Source: Sphingobacteriales bacterium 39-19 (lineage in GTDB: Bacteria; Bacteroidota; Bacteroidia; Chitinophagales; Chitinophagaceae). From it: DNA of 64,000 nucleotides. A program made the position numbers and the translations under genes. Positions 1 through 11,281 of this stretch are shown one piece after another. The DNA lies in contig MKTX01000015.1 in NCBI GenBank assembly GCA_001898465.1, forward strand, positions 227,412 through 291,411. Reading direction: 5' to 3'. The notes under the pieces were generated by a model that saw only the letters and a program-made list of their open reading frames with translations, searched no databases and had not been told where the DNA came from. Positions within the stretch are counted from its first letter, which is position 1. Each line of letters opens with the position of its first letter.

Positions 1-2
1 AG

Positions 3-668
3 GTAGAAAACCTTTCCAAAACGGTAGATGGGAAAACCCTTTTTAGTAAAGTGAATTTTGATATTCAAAAAGGACAAAAAATTGCCTTTTTGAGCCGTGA
101 CCCTCAGGCATTGACTATGTTTTTTGAAATCATCAATAACAGGCAAAAAGCGGATAGCGGCCAATTTGAATGGGGAACCACCATTACGAAAGCCTATTTG
201 CCAAACGATAATTCAGCCTATTTTAAAGAGAGCAATTACAATCTCATGGATTGGCTTCGTCAATATGTGCCGCCGGGAACGAAAGATGTAGATGAAGACT
301 TTTTAAGGGGTTTTCTTGGTAAGATGCTGTTCAGCGGAGATGAAATCCTTAAAAAAACAAACGTATTAAGCGGGGGAGAGAAAGTGCGTTGCATGATAAG
401 CCGTATGATGCTTCAAAACCCGAATGTTTTGGTTTTGGATGAACCCACTAACCATCTTGATTTGGAAAGTATCATTGCGTTCAACGATGGTATGATCTCA
501 TTCCCGGGTATTGTATTATTTGCCACACACGATCACCAGTTTATGCAAACTGTGGCCAACCGCATTATTGAGCTAACCCCTCATGGAATCATTGACCAGC
601 TTATGAGTTTTGATGAATACCTGCAGGATGAACGCATAAAAGCGATCCGGGAAAATATGTATGCCTGA
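3..668 (+). CDS. ABC-F family ATP-binding protein, C-terminal part (5' end outside window)
   Basis: Frame is open from nt 3 (VENLSKTVDGKTLFSKVNF...) upstream of the listed ORF start; signature LSGGEKVR and Walker B VLVLDEPTNHLD. Confidence 0.9.
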   Translation, partial: VENLSKTVDGKTLFSKVNFDIQKGQKIAFLSRDPQALTMFFEIINNRQKADSGQFEWGTTITKAYLPNDNSAYFKESNYNLMDWLRQYVPPGTKDVDEDFLRGFLGKMLFSGDEILKKTNVLSGGEKVRCMISRMMLQNPNVLVLDEPTNHLDLESIIAFNDGMISFPGIVLFATHDHQFMQTVANRIIELTPHGIIDQLMSFDEYLQDERIKAIRENMYA

Positions 669-748
669 CATTTATTAACTAATTAATAGTGTTGAATTTT
701 GCATTATGGCATGATTTTTAATACATTAATAAAGAAAAAGAAAAGTAT

Positions 749-1219
749 ATGAAACTTAAAGCGCTTATTGCAGTTATTAGCTTTACATTACTAGTAAGTT
801 TTAGCTATGCACAAAGCAACATTCAATCGCAAGAATATAAAACAGCGTTAGGTGTAAAATTTTATCCCGGAGCGGTAAGTTTAAAGCATTTTGTAAAACC
901 CACAGCGGCGGTAGAAGGCTTGGGATATTTTTGGAACCATGGAATGCGAATTACCGGTTTGTATGAATTTCATCATAATATAAATGATGTTAATGGATTA
1001 AAATGGTATGTAGGGCCGGGCGCTCACGTAGGTTTTTATAATAATAAATATTACGATGGAGGCACTTTTATAGGAATAGATGGGGTAATTGGTTTAGATT
1101 ATAAATTCAAAGGAGCTCCTATCAATCTTTCATTAGACTGGCAACCTTCATTCGAGTTTGGAGACGGTGCAGGCTTTAGCGGAAACTGGGGCGGGCTTGC
1201 TATAAGATATGTATTTTAG
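749..1219 (+). CDS. Small secreted/outer-membrane beta-barrel-like protein
   Basis: 156 aa, N-terminal signal peptide (LKALIAVISFTLLVSFSYAQ), Gly/aromatic-rich alternating pattern, C-terminal aromatic residue (YVF). Confidence 0.6.
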   Translation: MKLKALIAVISFTLLVSFSYAQSNIQSQEYKTALGVKFYPGAVSLKHFVKPTAAVEGLGYFWNHGMRITGLYEFHHNINDVNGLKWYVGPGAHVGFYNNKYYDGGTFIGIDGVIGLDYKFKGAPINLSLDWQPSFEFGDGAGFSGNWGGLAIRYVF

Positions 1220-1241
1220 ATTTTAAGGATTGTAATTATAA

Positions 1242-1267
1242 AACCGGTGCAAATCACCGGTTTTTTC
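1242..1267 (+). terminator. Rho-independent-type terminator
   Basis: AACCGGTG-CAAAT-CACCGGTT followed by a T-rich tract. Confidence 0.75.
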
Positions 1268-1305
1268 TTTTTTGTCATTTTTACTATTAGCTTTGCAGGC
1301 TTCAC

Positions 1306-1812
1306 ATGAAAAAATGGATAAACCGGCTTCTTGAAGCACTATACCCGCCTTTTAAAAGAATGATGCCCCTGCAAACTTTTAAGTATGCGGCTTGTGGCGG
1401 TGGAAATAGTGTGCTGGGTTTGCTCAATTACTGGCTGGGGTATAATTATATATTCGATAAAAGCATTTTTGATTTTGGTTTTATGGCTTTTAAGCCACAC
1501 ATGGCAGCCCTTTTTTATTCATCATCCATTACTTTTTTCATTGGCTTTATATTAAATAAATATATTGTATTTACTGGTTCTTATTTAAGGGGCCGAATCC
1601 AGTTATTCCGTTATTTTTTATCGTTTGCCATTAACCTGGTAATTAATTACCTGATGCTTAAAGTACTGGTTGAGTATTTTCATGGAAATCCCATCATAAG
1701 CCAGGTAGCCACCATTCTTTTTGTGATATGCATTAGCTATCTTACCCAAAAGCATTTTACTTTTCGTATCCATAAAAAGCCGGGAGAAACCGATTTTACA
1801 GAACTCCATTAA
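1306..1812 (+). CDS. GtrA-like membrane protein
   Basis: 168 aa, about four TM segments; pattern FKYAACGGGNSVLGLLNYWL...FFIGFILNKYIVF typical of the GtrA family. Confidence 0.75.
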   Translation: MKKWINRLLEALYPPFKRMMPLQTFKYAACGGGNSVLGLLNYWLGYNYIFDKSIFDFGFMAFKPHMAALFYSSSITFFIGFILNKYIVFTGSYLRGRIQLFRYFLSFAINLVINYLMLKVLVEYFHGNPIISQVATILFVICISYLTQKHFTFRIHKKPGETDFTELH

Positions 1813-1913
1813 TTTTTTTAAGAACTTACTGCCATTTTTGCACCTTTTTTTTGGTTGGCATAGTGATTGTCAATTGATAAGCGTATCAATTTACATTTTA
1901 AAAAATATATATA

Positions 1914-3821
1914 ATGGGAAAAATAATTGGAATAGATTTAGGTACTACCAATAGTTGCGTTGCTGTAATGGAAGGTAACGAACCAGTAGTTATTGCTAAC
2001 GATGAAGGGCGGCGTACCACTCCTTCGGTAGTAGCATTCTTAAAAAATGGGGAACGTAAGGTAGGCGACCCCGCTAAGAGGCAGGCTATTACCAACCCAC
2101 AAAATACCATCACCAGTGTGAAGCGTTTTATGGGACGCCGTTTTGATGAAGTAACGGAAGAAAGCAGCCACTGGAGCTATAAAATTGTAAAAGGTGACAA
2201 TAATACCGTACGTATTGATATTGATGGCCGCCCTTATACCCCACAGGAAATTAGCGCCATGATTTTGCAAAAAATGAAAAAAACAGCTGAAGATTACCTG
2301 GGCCAGGAAATTAATGAAGCCGTAATTACCGTACCTGCTTATTTTAATGATGCACAGCGCCAGGCGACTAAAGAAGCGGGTGAAATTGCCGGGCTTACAG
2401 TTCGCAGAATTGTAAATGAACCTACGGCTGCAGCACTGGCTTATGGATTGGATAAAGGAAAACACGATCAAAAAATCGCTGTGTTTGACTTGGGGGGTGG
2501 TACATTTGATATCTCTGTACTGGAATTGGGAGATGGTGTTTTTGAAGTAAAATCTACCAATGGCGATACCCACCTGGGTGGTGATGATTTTGATAAAGTG
2601 ATCATGGATTGGTTGGCAGAAGATTTTAAATCAGAAGAAAATATTGACTTACGTAAAGACCCCATGGCTTTACAGCGTTTAAAAGAAGCCTCAGAAAAAG
2701 CCAAAGTAGAATTATCCTCATCTACCGAAACTGAAATTAACCTTCCTTATATTACTGCAGTGGATGGGGTGCCAAAACACCTGGTAAAAAAATTAACCCG
2801 TGCCAAGTTTGAATCACTGGCCGATAAATTATTTGACCGCTGCCTGAAACCCTGCGAAACCGCATTGAAAGATGCAGGCATGAGCGCTTCAGACATTAAT
2901 GAAGTGATCCTGGTAGGAGGTAGCACCCGTATTCCTAAGGTACAGGAAATTGTAGAAAAGTTTTTTGGCCGCAAACCTCATAAAGGTGTAAACCCCGATG
3001 AAGTGGTAGCCATTGGCGCTGCTATACAAGGTGCGGTATTAACTGGTGAAGTAAAAGATGTATTATTACTGGATGTTACGCCACTTAGCCTGGGTATTGA
3101 AACAATGGGTGGTGTAATGACAAGGTTAATTGATAGCAATACAACCATCCCTACAAAAAAATCTGAAACTTTTTCTACTGCCAGCGATAACCAGCCGGGT
3201 GTACAAATACACGTTTTACAAGGAGAAAGGCCCATGTCAAATCAAAACAAAAGCCTGGGTACCTTTAATTTAGACGGTATTCCACCGGCTCCCCGGGGTG
3301 TTCCTCAAATTGAAGTAACATTTGATATTGATGCCAACGGTATTTTACATGTAAGCGCAAAAGATAAAGGAACCGGTAAAGAACAAAAAATAAGAATTGA
3401 AGCGGGTAGTGGTTTAAGCAAAGAAGAAATAGAAAAAATGAAAGCCGATGCCAAGGCCAATGAAGCTTCGGATAAAGCCGAAAAAGAAAAAATAGAAAAA
3501 ATAAACCAGGCCGATAGCTTGATTTTCCAAACCGAAAAGCAATTGAAAGAATACGGCGATAAAATACCCGGCGATAAAAAATCAAATATTGAAGCCGGCC
3601 TGAATAAATTAAAAGAAGCCCATAAATCGCAGGATCTGCCAACTATTGATGCAGCTGTTACCGAATTGAATGCGGCATGGACGGCTGCCAGTGAAGATAT
3701 GTACAAGGCTACACAAGATGGCGGTGCCCAACCTCAGCAAGATGCCGGCGCTCAGGGAGATGCCAATGCAGGTGCGGGTGCAGATAATGTAACCGATGCT
3801 GAATTTGAAGAGGTAAAATAA
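1914..3821 (+). CDS. dnaK: Molecular chaperone DnaK (Hsp70)
   Basis: [49 protein letters not shown]-terminal [11 protein letters not shown]. Confidence 0.98.
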   Translation: MGKIIGIDLGTTNSCVAVMEGNEPVVIANDEGRRTTPSVVAFLKNGERKVGDPAKRQAITNPQNTITSVKRFMGRRFDEVTEESSHWSYKIVKGDNNTVRIDIDGRPYTPQEISAMILQKMKKTAEDYLGQEINEAVITVPAYFNDAQRQATKEAGEIAGLTVRRIVNEPTAAALAYGLDKGKHDQKIAVFDLGGGTFDISVLELGDGVFEVKSTNGDTHLGGDDFDKVIMDWLAEDFKSEENIDLRKDPMALQRLKEASEKAKVELSSSTETEINLPYITAVDGVPKHLVKKLTRAKFESLADKLFDRCLKPCETALKDAGMSASDINEVILVGGSTRIPKVQEIVEKFFGRKPHKGVNPDEVVAIGAAIQGAVLTGEVKDVLLLDVTPLSLGIETMGGVMTRLIDSNTTIPTKKSETFSTASDNQPGVQIHVLQGERPMSNQNKSLGTFNLDGIPPAPRGVPQIEVTFDIDANGILHVSAKDKGTGKEQKIRIEAGSGLSKEEIEKMKADAKANEASDKAEKEKIEKINQADSLIFQTEKQLKEYGDKIPGDKKSNIEAGLNKLKEAHKSQDLPTIDAAVTELNAAWTAASEDMYKATQDGGAQPQQDAGAQGDANAGAGADNVTDAEFEEVK

Positions 3822-3845
3822 GTTTTACAGAGGAACACTTGTATA

Positions 3846-3877
3846 GGAGGCCGGGGTAAAACCGGCCTCTTTTTATG
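3846..3877 (+). terminator. Terminator downstream of dnaK
   Basis: GAGGCCGG-GGTAAA-ACCGGCCTC followed by TTTTTAT. Confidence 0.8.
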
Positions 3878-3897
3878 AAAACCGGCTGTAAAGAGTG

Positions 3898-5160
3898 TTA
3901 CCTAAATAATGCCTGCAGGGTAACGGGCGTTTTTTGTAATAACACGATGGTTTTATTTTCGGTAAGTTCTTTTACAATGTCGTCATCATAATGCCTGATG
4001 GTAAGGAGCGTAAGATTTTTTTCGAGTGAAACATTAAATTGTATCCCCGCTTCTAAAGCAATTTGCTCAATTTTTTCGGGCCGGTCATCAAAACAACAAA
4101 GCAGCGATATGGCTGAATTTTGAATTAGATTGGGATTGAGCCTGGCTGTTTTAAATATTTCCTGTAGTTGCTGTACCGGCTTTCCTTCTACAAATGAAAA
4201 ATCTTTAGAACTAAACTGCATGAGCACCTGGTTTTCTTTTTTTACAATTACCGGGGGTAATTTTTTTGAGAGCGTGCTGCTGATAAGGGTTCCGGGGAGT
4301 TGGGGATTTAAAAAACTTTTTACATACAGGGGTATATTTTTATTTTGAAGGGGCTTAATGGTTTTAGGATGTATCACCTGTGCCCCATAGTAAGCCATTT
4401 CTATCACTTCGCTGTAACTCAATGATGGAATCCCAATGGCATCTTTAAATTGCCGGGGGTCGGCATTCATAACAGCGTCAACATCTTTCCAAATAGTAAG
4501 TGAGGAAGCATCTAATAAATTGGCAAAAATGGCAGCCGTAAAATCACTTCCTTCCCTGCCCAGTGTGGTACTCTCATTTTCATCGGTAGCGCCTATAAAC
4601 CCCTGGGTAATTACAATATCATAAGTGTGGAATAGTTTTTTAATTTCTGTTTCTACTTTTTGTTGGGTGTAAGCCCAGTCAATAGCGGCTTCTCTAAAAT
4701 TATCATCTGTACGAATAATGTCCCGCACATCTACCCAGCAGGCGTTTAATTTTTCTTCTACACAATACTGGTACATAATCCAGGTGCTGAGTAACTCACC
4801 GCAGCATACAATTTGATCATAATAAAAATCATAATCTTTCACCGGTTTATCATGCAGCAACCATTCCACTTCGGTAAAGAAATCTTTCATCCTGTTTTCT
4901 GCTGCCTGCCAATTTAAAACAGTAATGTATTTTAACGTGTCGAGATGTTGTTGCTTAACCCGGTTAAATAATGATAAAGCTTCTTTTGAGTTGCCACTAA
5001 AAAATGATTCTGCCACTTTTTCCAAGGCATTGGTTGTTTTACCCATTGCTGAAATAACCAAAAGCATTTTTTCCCGGGGATCATTTTTTAGGATGGCTCC
5101 AGTGCTTTTCATCCTTTCAATCGTTTGAATACTTGCGCCACCAAATTTAAAAATCCTCAT
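3898..5160 (-). CDS. lysC: Aspartate kinase
   Basis: MRIFKFGGASIQ start, TTLGREGSDFTAAIFA and DPRQFKDA motifs of aspartokinases. Confidence 0.85.
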   Translation of the reverse strand: MRIFKFGGASIQTIERMKSTGAILKNDPREKMLLVISAMGKTTNALEKVAESFFSGNSKEALSLFNRVKQQHLDTLKYITVLNWQAAENRMKDFFTEVEWLLHDKPVKDYDFYYDQIVCCGELLSTWIMYQYCVEEKLNACWVDVRDIIRTDDNFREAAIDWAYTQQKVETEIKKLFHTYDIVITQGFIGATDENESTTLGREGSDFTAAIFANLLDASSLTIWKDVDAVMNADPRQFKDAIGIPSLSYSEVIEMAYYGAQVIHPKTIKPLQNKNIPLYVKSFLNPQLPGTLISSTLSKKLPPVIVKKENQVLMQFSSKDFSFVEGKPVQQLQEIFKTARLNPNLIQNSAISLLCCFDDRPEKIEQIALEAGIQFNVSLEKNLTLLTIRHYDDDIVKELTENKTIVLLQKTPVTLQALFR

Positions 5161-5275
5161 ATTGTATTGTTATTTTTCTAAAACTAAGGCTGCAGTTCCT
5201 TATTCCTGATTCGTTAAATAGCTTACTTTTGAAGCTGCAAAGCTAATGGCTAATTTCTAACTGTAAAATTGTTTT

Positions 5276-6289
5276 ATGCTTGTTAATAGGAATGTACAAA
5301 CACTTGATGAGTTTACCATCCAGGAGCTTCGGAATTTTCCCCGGGCAACCGGCGAATTATCTGGCCTGTTACGGGATATCGGGCTGGCAGCCAAGCGGGT
5401 GAATGTAGAAGTAAATAAAGCCGGCCTTGTAGATATTTTAGGGGATGCCGGTACCATGAATGTGCAGGGTGAAGAAGTAAAAAAATTAGATGTATTTGCC
5501 AATAATCAATTTATGGGGGTGTTACGCCATGGTATTAGTTGCGCCGGCATCGGCAGCGAAGAAATGGATGATATCGTAGTGTTTAATGATGAGGTAAGCA
5601 ACAAATCAAAATATATATGCATGTTCGATCCGTTGGACGGGAGCAGTAATATTGATGTAAATGTTTCTATCGGTACCATTTTTAGTATTTATCGTCGGGT
5701 GAGTGAATTGGGGAAACCCGCTACCCTACAGGATTTTCTGCAACCCGGAAATAAACAGGTAGCTGCGGGCTATATTATTTATGGCTCTTCTACCATGATG
5801 GTGTATGCTACACGCCGGGGTGTAAATGGTTTCACGCTCGATCAGTCTATTGGCGAGTTTTCACTTAGTCATCCCAATATTCAGTGCCCGGATTGGGGTA
5901 AAATATATTCTGTAAATCATGGAAACTTCTTCCGGTATCAACCCGGTGTAAAAGAATATATTACGGCATGCCAGAAAAAAGACAGTTCTAACGGCGGGCC
6001 ATATACACAGCGGTATATTGGGAGTATGGTAAGTGATGTGCATCGCAATCTTATTAAAGGAGGTATATTTATGTATCCCGGCACAACCGATAAGCCCAAT
6101 GGAAAACTTCGATTATTATACGAATGCAATCCTTTTGCATTTATAGTAGAAAAAGCCGGAGGTAAAGCAACCAATGGAGAAATCCGGATTTTAGATATTC
6201 AACCCACAAAACTTCATCAGCGCACCCCTTTTTTTGTAGGGAGCGCAGGCATGATGGATGAACTGGAAAGCTATATTGATAAAAAGTAA
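5276..6289 (+). CDS. fbp: Fructose-1,6-bisphosphatase class 1
   Basis: FDPLDGSSNIDVNVSIGTIFSIYR and RLLYECNPFAFIVEKAGGKAT motifs. Confidence 0.95.
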   Translation: MLVNRNVQTLDEFTIQELRNFPRATGELSGLLRDIGLAAKRVNVEVNKAGLVDILGDAGTMNVQGEEVKKLDVFANNQFMGVLRHGISCAGIGSEEMDDIVVFNDEVSNKSKYICMFDPLDGSSNIDVNVSIGTIFSIYRRVSELGKPATLQDFLQPGNKQVAAGYIIYGSSTMMVYATRRGVNGFTLDQSIGEFSLSHPNIQCPDWGKIYSVNHGNFFRYQPGVKEYITACQKKDSSNGGPYTQRYIGSMVSDVHRNLIKGGIFMYPGTTDKPNGKLRLLYECNPFAFIVEKAGGKATNGEIRILDIQPTKLHQRTPFFVGSAGMMDELESYIDKK

Positions 6290-6290
6290 A

Positions 6291-7055
6291 ATGACAACAA
6301 AAAAAATTATTACCGTACAAAACCTGGTAAAAAAATATGGCGATTTTACGGCTGTAAATAATATTTCTTTTGACGTGTATGAAGGAGAAATATTTGGCCT
6401 GCTGGGCCCGAATGGCGCCGGCAAATCTACCACCCTCGAAATTATGGAAACGCTACGGGAGAAAACATCGGGACAGGTGATGGTCGATGGGTTTAACCTG
6501 GACGAGGATCCCGGCAATATCAAAAAAATTATTGGCGTACAACTACAATCTTCCGGCTTTTATCCCAACCTGAACTTAGTAGAACTGATTGAACTGTTTA
6601 GCGGATTATACAACCGTAAAACTAATGCCACCCAATTACTTGAAAAAGTGAACCTGGTAGATAAAGCTAAAAATAAGAGCAAAGAATTAAGCGGTGGCCA
6701 AAAACAACGCTTTAGTATTGCCACCACCCTTATTAATACACCCCGGATTATTTTTTTAGATGAACCCACTACCGGCCTGGATCCGCAAGCCCGCCGAAAT
6801 TTATGGGATCTCATCAAACAAATCCGTGAAAATGGAACTACCGTTATCCTAACTACGCATTATATGGACGAAGCCGAGCAACTTTGCGACCGGATCGCTA
6901 TAATGGATAAAGGAGAAATCATAAAAATGGCTTCACCCGATAAAATGATTGACGAGTTACTGGCTACCGGTTTCGAAAAACCAAAACCTGCTAAAGCAGC
7001 TAACCTGGAAGATGTTTTTATACATTTAACAGGAAGAGAAATGAGAGATGAATAA
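6291..7055 (+). CDS. ABC transporter ATP-binding protein
   Basis: Walker A GPNGAGKST, signature LSGGQKQR, Walker B IIFLDEPTTGLD; ATG at 6291 preferred over the ORF-track start. Confidence 0.9.
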   Translation: MTTKKIITVQNLVKKYGDFTAVNNISFDVYEGEIFGLLGPNGAGKSTTLEIMETLREKTSGQVMVDGFNLDEDPGNIKKIIGVQLQSSGFYPNLNLVELIELFSGLYNRKTNATQLLEKVNLVDKAKNKSKELSGGQKQRFSIATTLINTPRIIFLDEPTTGLDPQARRNLWDLIKQIRENGTTVILTTHYMDEAEQLCDRIAIMDKGEIIKMASPDKMIDELLATGFEKPKPAKAANLEDVFIHLTGREMRDE

Positions 7056-7107
7056 GCTTTCCTAAATTTGAATTGATTTTTATATTTTAAAACGGATACG
7101 TATATAC

Positions 7108-7833
7108 ATGAAAAAAATAACACAACTGGTTATTCTCGCCAGCCTTTCGTTACCAGTATTTGCACAACAAAAGAAAACAGTAAAAACAGTAAAAACAACA
7201 TCTGCCGTAACTTCCCCTGTTTTAAAAAACGGAATTGATAGTTTTAGCTATGCCGCCGGCATCAATATTGCACAAAGTATGAAGGCACAGGGTATTGAAA
7301 ATATTAATAATGCCCTGATGCAAAAAGCAATGGAGGATGTATTTGCCAATAAAAAATTAATGATGGATGAACAACAAGCAGGTATGACCTTGCAACAAAA
7401 GTTACAGGAGTTTGCCCAAAAGAAAATAAATGCCGAAAAAGTAAAAGGCGCCGCCTTTCTTGCAAAAAATAAAACCCGCCCTGGGGTTATCACATTACCC
7501 GATGGGCTTCAATATGAAATTTTAAAAGAAGGTAACGGGCCCAAGCCCATAGCTACCGATACCGTGGTAGTGGATTATGCAGGTACACTTATTAATGGCG
7601 CCAAAGTAGATAACTCTTTTGACCGGGGCGCCCCTGTACATTTTGTAGTAACCCAGGTTATAAAAGGCTGGACGGAAGCCTTGCAGCTAATGCCCAAAGG
7701 CTCTAAATGGAAAGTATATATACCCAGCGAACTGGGTTACGGCGACCGGGGCAATGGGGCTGTAGTACCCGGGGGATCAACTTTAATTTTTGAAATAGAA
7801 TTACACGATATAAAACCTTTAGCAAAAGAATAA
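7108..7833 (+). CDS. FKBP-type peptidyl-prolyl isomerase, exported
   Basis: Signal peptide, FKBP_N region, C-terminal FKBP domain (VVVDYAGTLINGAKVDNSFDRG...IPSELGYGDRG). Confidence 0.9.
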   Translation: MKKITQLVILASLSLPVFAQQKKTVKTVKTTSAVTSPVLKNGIDSFSYAAGINIAQSMKAQGIENINNALMQKAMEDVFANKKLMMDEQQAGMTLQQKLQEFAQKKINAEKVKGAAFLAKNKTRPGVITLPDGLQYEILKEGNGPKPIATDTVVVDYAGTLINGAKVDNSFDRGAPVHFVVTQVIKGWTEALQLMPKGSKWKVYIPSELGYGDRGNGAVVPGGSTLIFEIELHDIKPLAKE

Positions 7834-8357
7834 TGGATGCATTGAAATACCCGGTAGGCATTTATGAACCCCAGCCATTTTCTGAGGCATTGCGGCACGA
7901 GTGGATGCAGGAAATTAAATGGCTTCCAAACCAATTAGAATCGGCGGTTGAAAACTTAGATGAAGAAGTCCTGCATAAACCTTACCGGCCCGGTGGATGG
8001 ACAATTCATCAATTAGTACACCATGTTGCCGATAGCCATGCCAATGCTCTCATCCGTTTTAAAATGGGGCTTACGGAAACAAATCCCGAAATAAAACCTT
8101 ACAACCAGGATGCCTGGGTGCAACTGGCAGATACAAAAAATTTGCCCATCAATATCTCGCTTACTCTCCTGCATGGCATTCATCTTAAATGGACAGCCCT
8201 TTTAAAAGATATGCAGGCAACCGATTGGCTAAAAACAATGTATCATCCTGAATATAAAAAGGAAATGACCTTGTGGTATATGCTGGGTTTATATGCCTGG
8301 CATGGAAAGCATCATACCGCACATATTCTCCGCTTTAGAGAAAGGGAGAAAGTATAA
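7833..8357 (+). CDS. YfiT/DinB-type bacillithiol transferase-like metal-dependent protein
   Basis: RPGGWTIHQLVHHVADSHANAL and WHGKHHTAHI metal-binding His pattern of the YfiT/DinB fold. Confidence 0.8.
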   Translation: MDALKYPVGIYEPQPFSEALRHEWMQEIKWLPNQLESAVENLDEEVLHKPYRPGGWTIHQLVHHVADSHANALIRFKMGLTETNPEIKPYNQDAWVQLADTKNLPINISLTLLHGIHLKWTALLKDMQATDWLKTMYHPEYKKEMTLWYMLGLYAWHGKHHTAHILRFREREKV

Positions 8358-8368
8358 ATCCGCAGCAT

Positions 8369-8911
8369 ATGTTTAAAACATTAGCAACTAAATATATTAC
8401 AAAGCACCCTTATTTTACATCAAGGGAAGATGCCTATCAAACGCCGCTGGGTAAAATCGTAGATCCCTATTTTGTAGTTGAGATGCCCTCCAGTGCATGT
8501 GCCATGGCCATTACAGCAGATCATCAAATGATTTTTGCAGAACAATACCGCCATCCCATTGGCCAAACTATTTTAGAACTACCGGGCGGTTTTATTGAAC
8601 CCGGTGAAGATGAAAAAAGCGGTATCGCAAGAGAATTACTGGAAGAAACAGGCTATGCATTTTCTAACATTCATCATTTAGGTATTACTGCTGCTAACCC
8701 GGGCGTGCTTAATAATTTTACACATCTTTTTATTGCTACCGGCGGCCAAAAAATGCAGGAACAATCGTTAGATAAAAATGAAGAAATAAGCCTGGTATTA
8801 AAATCATTACATGAAGCGCATGAGTTATTGCTTCAAAATAAAATTGTACAAAGTATGCATGCACTCTGCATGTTTTATGGATTTCATTATTTGGCCTCTT
8901 ATAAAAGTTAA
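8369..8911 (+). CDS. NUDIX hydrolase
   Basis: Nudix box GGFIEPGEDEKSGIARELLEETGY. Confidence 0.9.
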   Translation: MFKTLATKYITKHPYFTSREDAYQTPLGKIVDPYFVVEMPSSACAMAITADHQMIFAEQYRHPIGQTILELPGGFIEPGEDEKSGIARELLEETGYAFSNIHHLGITAANPGVLNNFTHLFIATGGQKMQEQSLDKNEEISLVLKSLHEAHELLLQNKIVQSMHALCMFYGFHYLASYKS

Positions 8912-8912
8912 A

Positions 8913-10217
8913 TCAGGGTTCTCCGTATCCATCCAGTTCTGCAATAATGAAAAAACTACCGCATATAATGATCGTATCATCTTCAGCAGCCTTTTCTTTG
9001 GCAGCTTGTAATGCTTCATTTACGTTAGCGTAACCCATTCCTATTAAGTTTTTTTCATGGGCCTTTTTTTGCAGATCCCTACAATTGAATGCCCTGGGTA
9101 TCTGTGCCTGTGTGAAGTAGTAACTTGCTCTTTTGGGGAACAGGTCAAGAATGGCATCAATTTCTTTGTCTTTTACAAAACCCAGTATAAAATGCCTTGC
9201 CTGGTTTGGGTATTCATTTTCTAACTGTGAAATAATATATTGTATACCTGCTTCATTGTGGCCCACATCTACAATAATGGTGGGGTTTTCCTGTATAATA
9301 TCCCACCGGCCTAAAAGACCGGTGAGTTGTTTTACATGAGAGAGGGCATATTTTTCTGATGCATTGCTAATAGTGAAATTCATTGTGCGCAAAACTTTTT
9401 CTGCTGCCAGTACCGTTTTTATGTTTTCTGCCTGGTACCGGCCCGTAAGGTCCAGTACATAATGTTCCAAAAAATGGGTGTGCATATCTGTAACATCACA
9501 CTCCAGTAAATTTCCTGTTTTGGTGACCCCGCTTACCCGGTAAGCATCCTGTGCCCAGGTAACAGGTGCATTGGCTTCTTTTATTTTTTGTTCAAATACC
9601 GGTTTTGTTTCCGGGGTATAGGCACCAATTATTACCGGGGTATTGTTTTTTATAATTCCTGCTTTTTCATATGCAATGGCTGCTAAACTATTACCCAGGA
9701 TGTTCATATGGTCAAAACTAATATTGGTAATGATGCTCAAAATGGGTTGTAAAATATTGGTACTGTCCAGGCGGCCACCCAACCCTGTTTCTATAATAGC
9801 AATATCTGCTTTTTGATCGGCAAACCAGGCAAAAGCCATGGCCACAGTAATTTCAAAAAATGAAGGTTTAATTTTTTCAATAAGTACTTGTGTTTCTTCT
9901 GCAAAATTTACTACAAAATGATGATCAATTTTTTCACCATTAATGCGGATACGCTCTGCAAAATCTTTAATATGGGGCGATGTGTATAAACCCGTTTTAT
10001 AACCCGACTCCTGTAAAATAGCCGCCAGGCAATGGCTGCAACTGCCTTTGCCATTGGTTCCGGCAATATGTATGCTTTTAAATTGGTTTTGTGGATTGCC
10101 CAGTGCAGCGCATAAAGCTTCAATATTATGTAAGCCTTCTTTGATGGCCGCTTTACCGGTATTGCTGAATAATGGCAATTGGCTGTATAAAAAATCAATC
10201 GTTTGCTGGTAGGTCAT
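8913..10217 (-). CDS. folC: Bifunctional folylpolyglutamate/dihydrofolate synthase
   Basis: HIAGTNGKGSCSH P-loop, LYTSPHIKDFAERI, IVDVGHNEAGI. Confidence 0.92.
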   Translation of the reverse strand: MTYQQTIDFLYSQLPLFSNTGKAAIKEGLHNIEALCAALGNPQNQFKSIHIAGTNGKGSCSHCLAAILQESGYKTGLYTSPHIKDFAERIRINGEKIDHHFVVNFAEETQVLIEKIKPSFFEITVAMAFAWFADQKADIAIIETGLGGRLDSTNILQPILSIITNISFDHMNILGNSLAAIAYEKAGIIKNNTPVIIGAYTPETKPVFEQKIKEANAPVTWAQDAYRVSGVTKTGNLLECDVTDMHTHFLEHYVLDLTGRYQAENIKTVLAAEKVLRTMNFTISNASEKYALSHVKQLTGLLGRWDIIQENPTIIVDVGHNEAGIQYIISQLENEYPNQARHFILGFVKDKEIDAILDLFPKRASYYFTQAQIPRAFNCRDLQKKAHEKNLIGMGYANVNEALQAAKEKAAEDDTIIICGSFFIIAELDGYGEP

Positions 10218-10266
10218 TGAATAGCAGCGTTAAAAATAAACAGGTTTTGGTAATGGTAGAATGAGG

Positions 10267-11094
10267 TCAATTGATATTAAAATTAAACTGCACCGTAACC
10301 AGCGATTCATCCTTAGCCTTATCAAATTGCATATTGCTTAAGTAATTCATGATAGCAGCGGCATATCTTTTATCATAGCTGGTGCTGGGTTTTACCATTT
10401 GTACAAAATGCCCTTTGCCTTCGGGTGATACTTTGATACTTGCAAAAATGGTTGCTTTGGGCAAGTCGCCGGTAAATGAATAAAAGCGAATGATCTTTCT
10501 GTTACCACTGGTAACCCTTATTCCGCCCACTTTACCACCGGGGGTATTGCCATAAGAATCCTTATTTCCCGAAGGGTCACCGGCATCGCCAGGCCCACCG
10601 GGATTATTGCCCTGTTTTTTAAACCCGTTATCTTCTGTATCGTTATTACCATTTCCTTTTCCCGGGCCATTATATGTAAACTTTGGTTTTTGTGGTTTGG
10701 GGGCAGGTTTTGTAACCGGTGCAGGCGGTGTATTGATTTTTGGTTTTGTTGTTTTTATTGTTTTTGTAACCGGCGCAGCATTCTCTTCGGCATTATCATC
10801 AGGGGTTACGGCCTGGTCTTGCCCGGGCTGAGGTGATGAGGTTTGCAGGTCTTCAACAATGGCATCGGGAGTAGGGTTCCGTTCTCCTTTAATGAGCGGT
10901 TGAATTTCGCCAAAACCTTCTTCGTTATTTCCCAGGTTGATTTCAATTAAATCTTGTGCAGGAGGAACTGACGGCGGTGCAACTTTCCAACTGATAAGTA
11001 TAAATAAAAGGAATAGCAAGGCGCATACGATAAGCGTATAGATGAGCGCTTTCCGGTTTTTGCTTTTTTCAAATTGTATCTCTGCCGTATTCAT
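10267..11094 (-). CDS. TonB-like energy transducer / proline-rich periplasmic linker protein
   Basis: Single N-terminal TM, Pro/Lys/Thr-rich linker, TonB-like C-terminal domain. Confidence 0.6.
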   Translation of the reverse strand: MNTAEIQFEKSKNRKALIYTLIVCALLFLLFILISWKVAPPSVPPAQDLIEINLGNNEEGFGEIQPLIKGERNPTPDAIVEDLQTSSPQPGQDQAVTPDDNAEENAAPVTKTIKTTKPKINTPPAPVTKPAPKPQKPKFTYNGPGKGNGNNDTEDNGFKKQGNNPGGPGDAGDPSGNKDSYGNTPGGKVGGIRVTSGNRKIIRFYSFTGDLPKATIFASIKVSPEGKGHFVQMVKPSTSYDKRYAAAIMNYLSNMQFDKAKDESLVTVQFNFNIN

Positions 11095-11281
11095 GCCCTA
11101 AAGGTATTTATTATCTTTTTAAACAGATGCATAGAATGGGAGATTCCCATAAAAAGGCAAGAGACTTTAACAAAATTTCAATGCTTGGGTATCTATATGG
11201 AATCTATTGGTAAAATAACATGAAATGGCCTTATTTTTACCAAAAAGTATCAACACTATTTTTTCTCTTTTTAATACCTAT

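Noticed and set aside
1898-3706. Several minus-strand ORFs inside dnaK
   Set aside because: Antisense to a strongly supported dnaK frame; no recognisable motifs.
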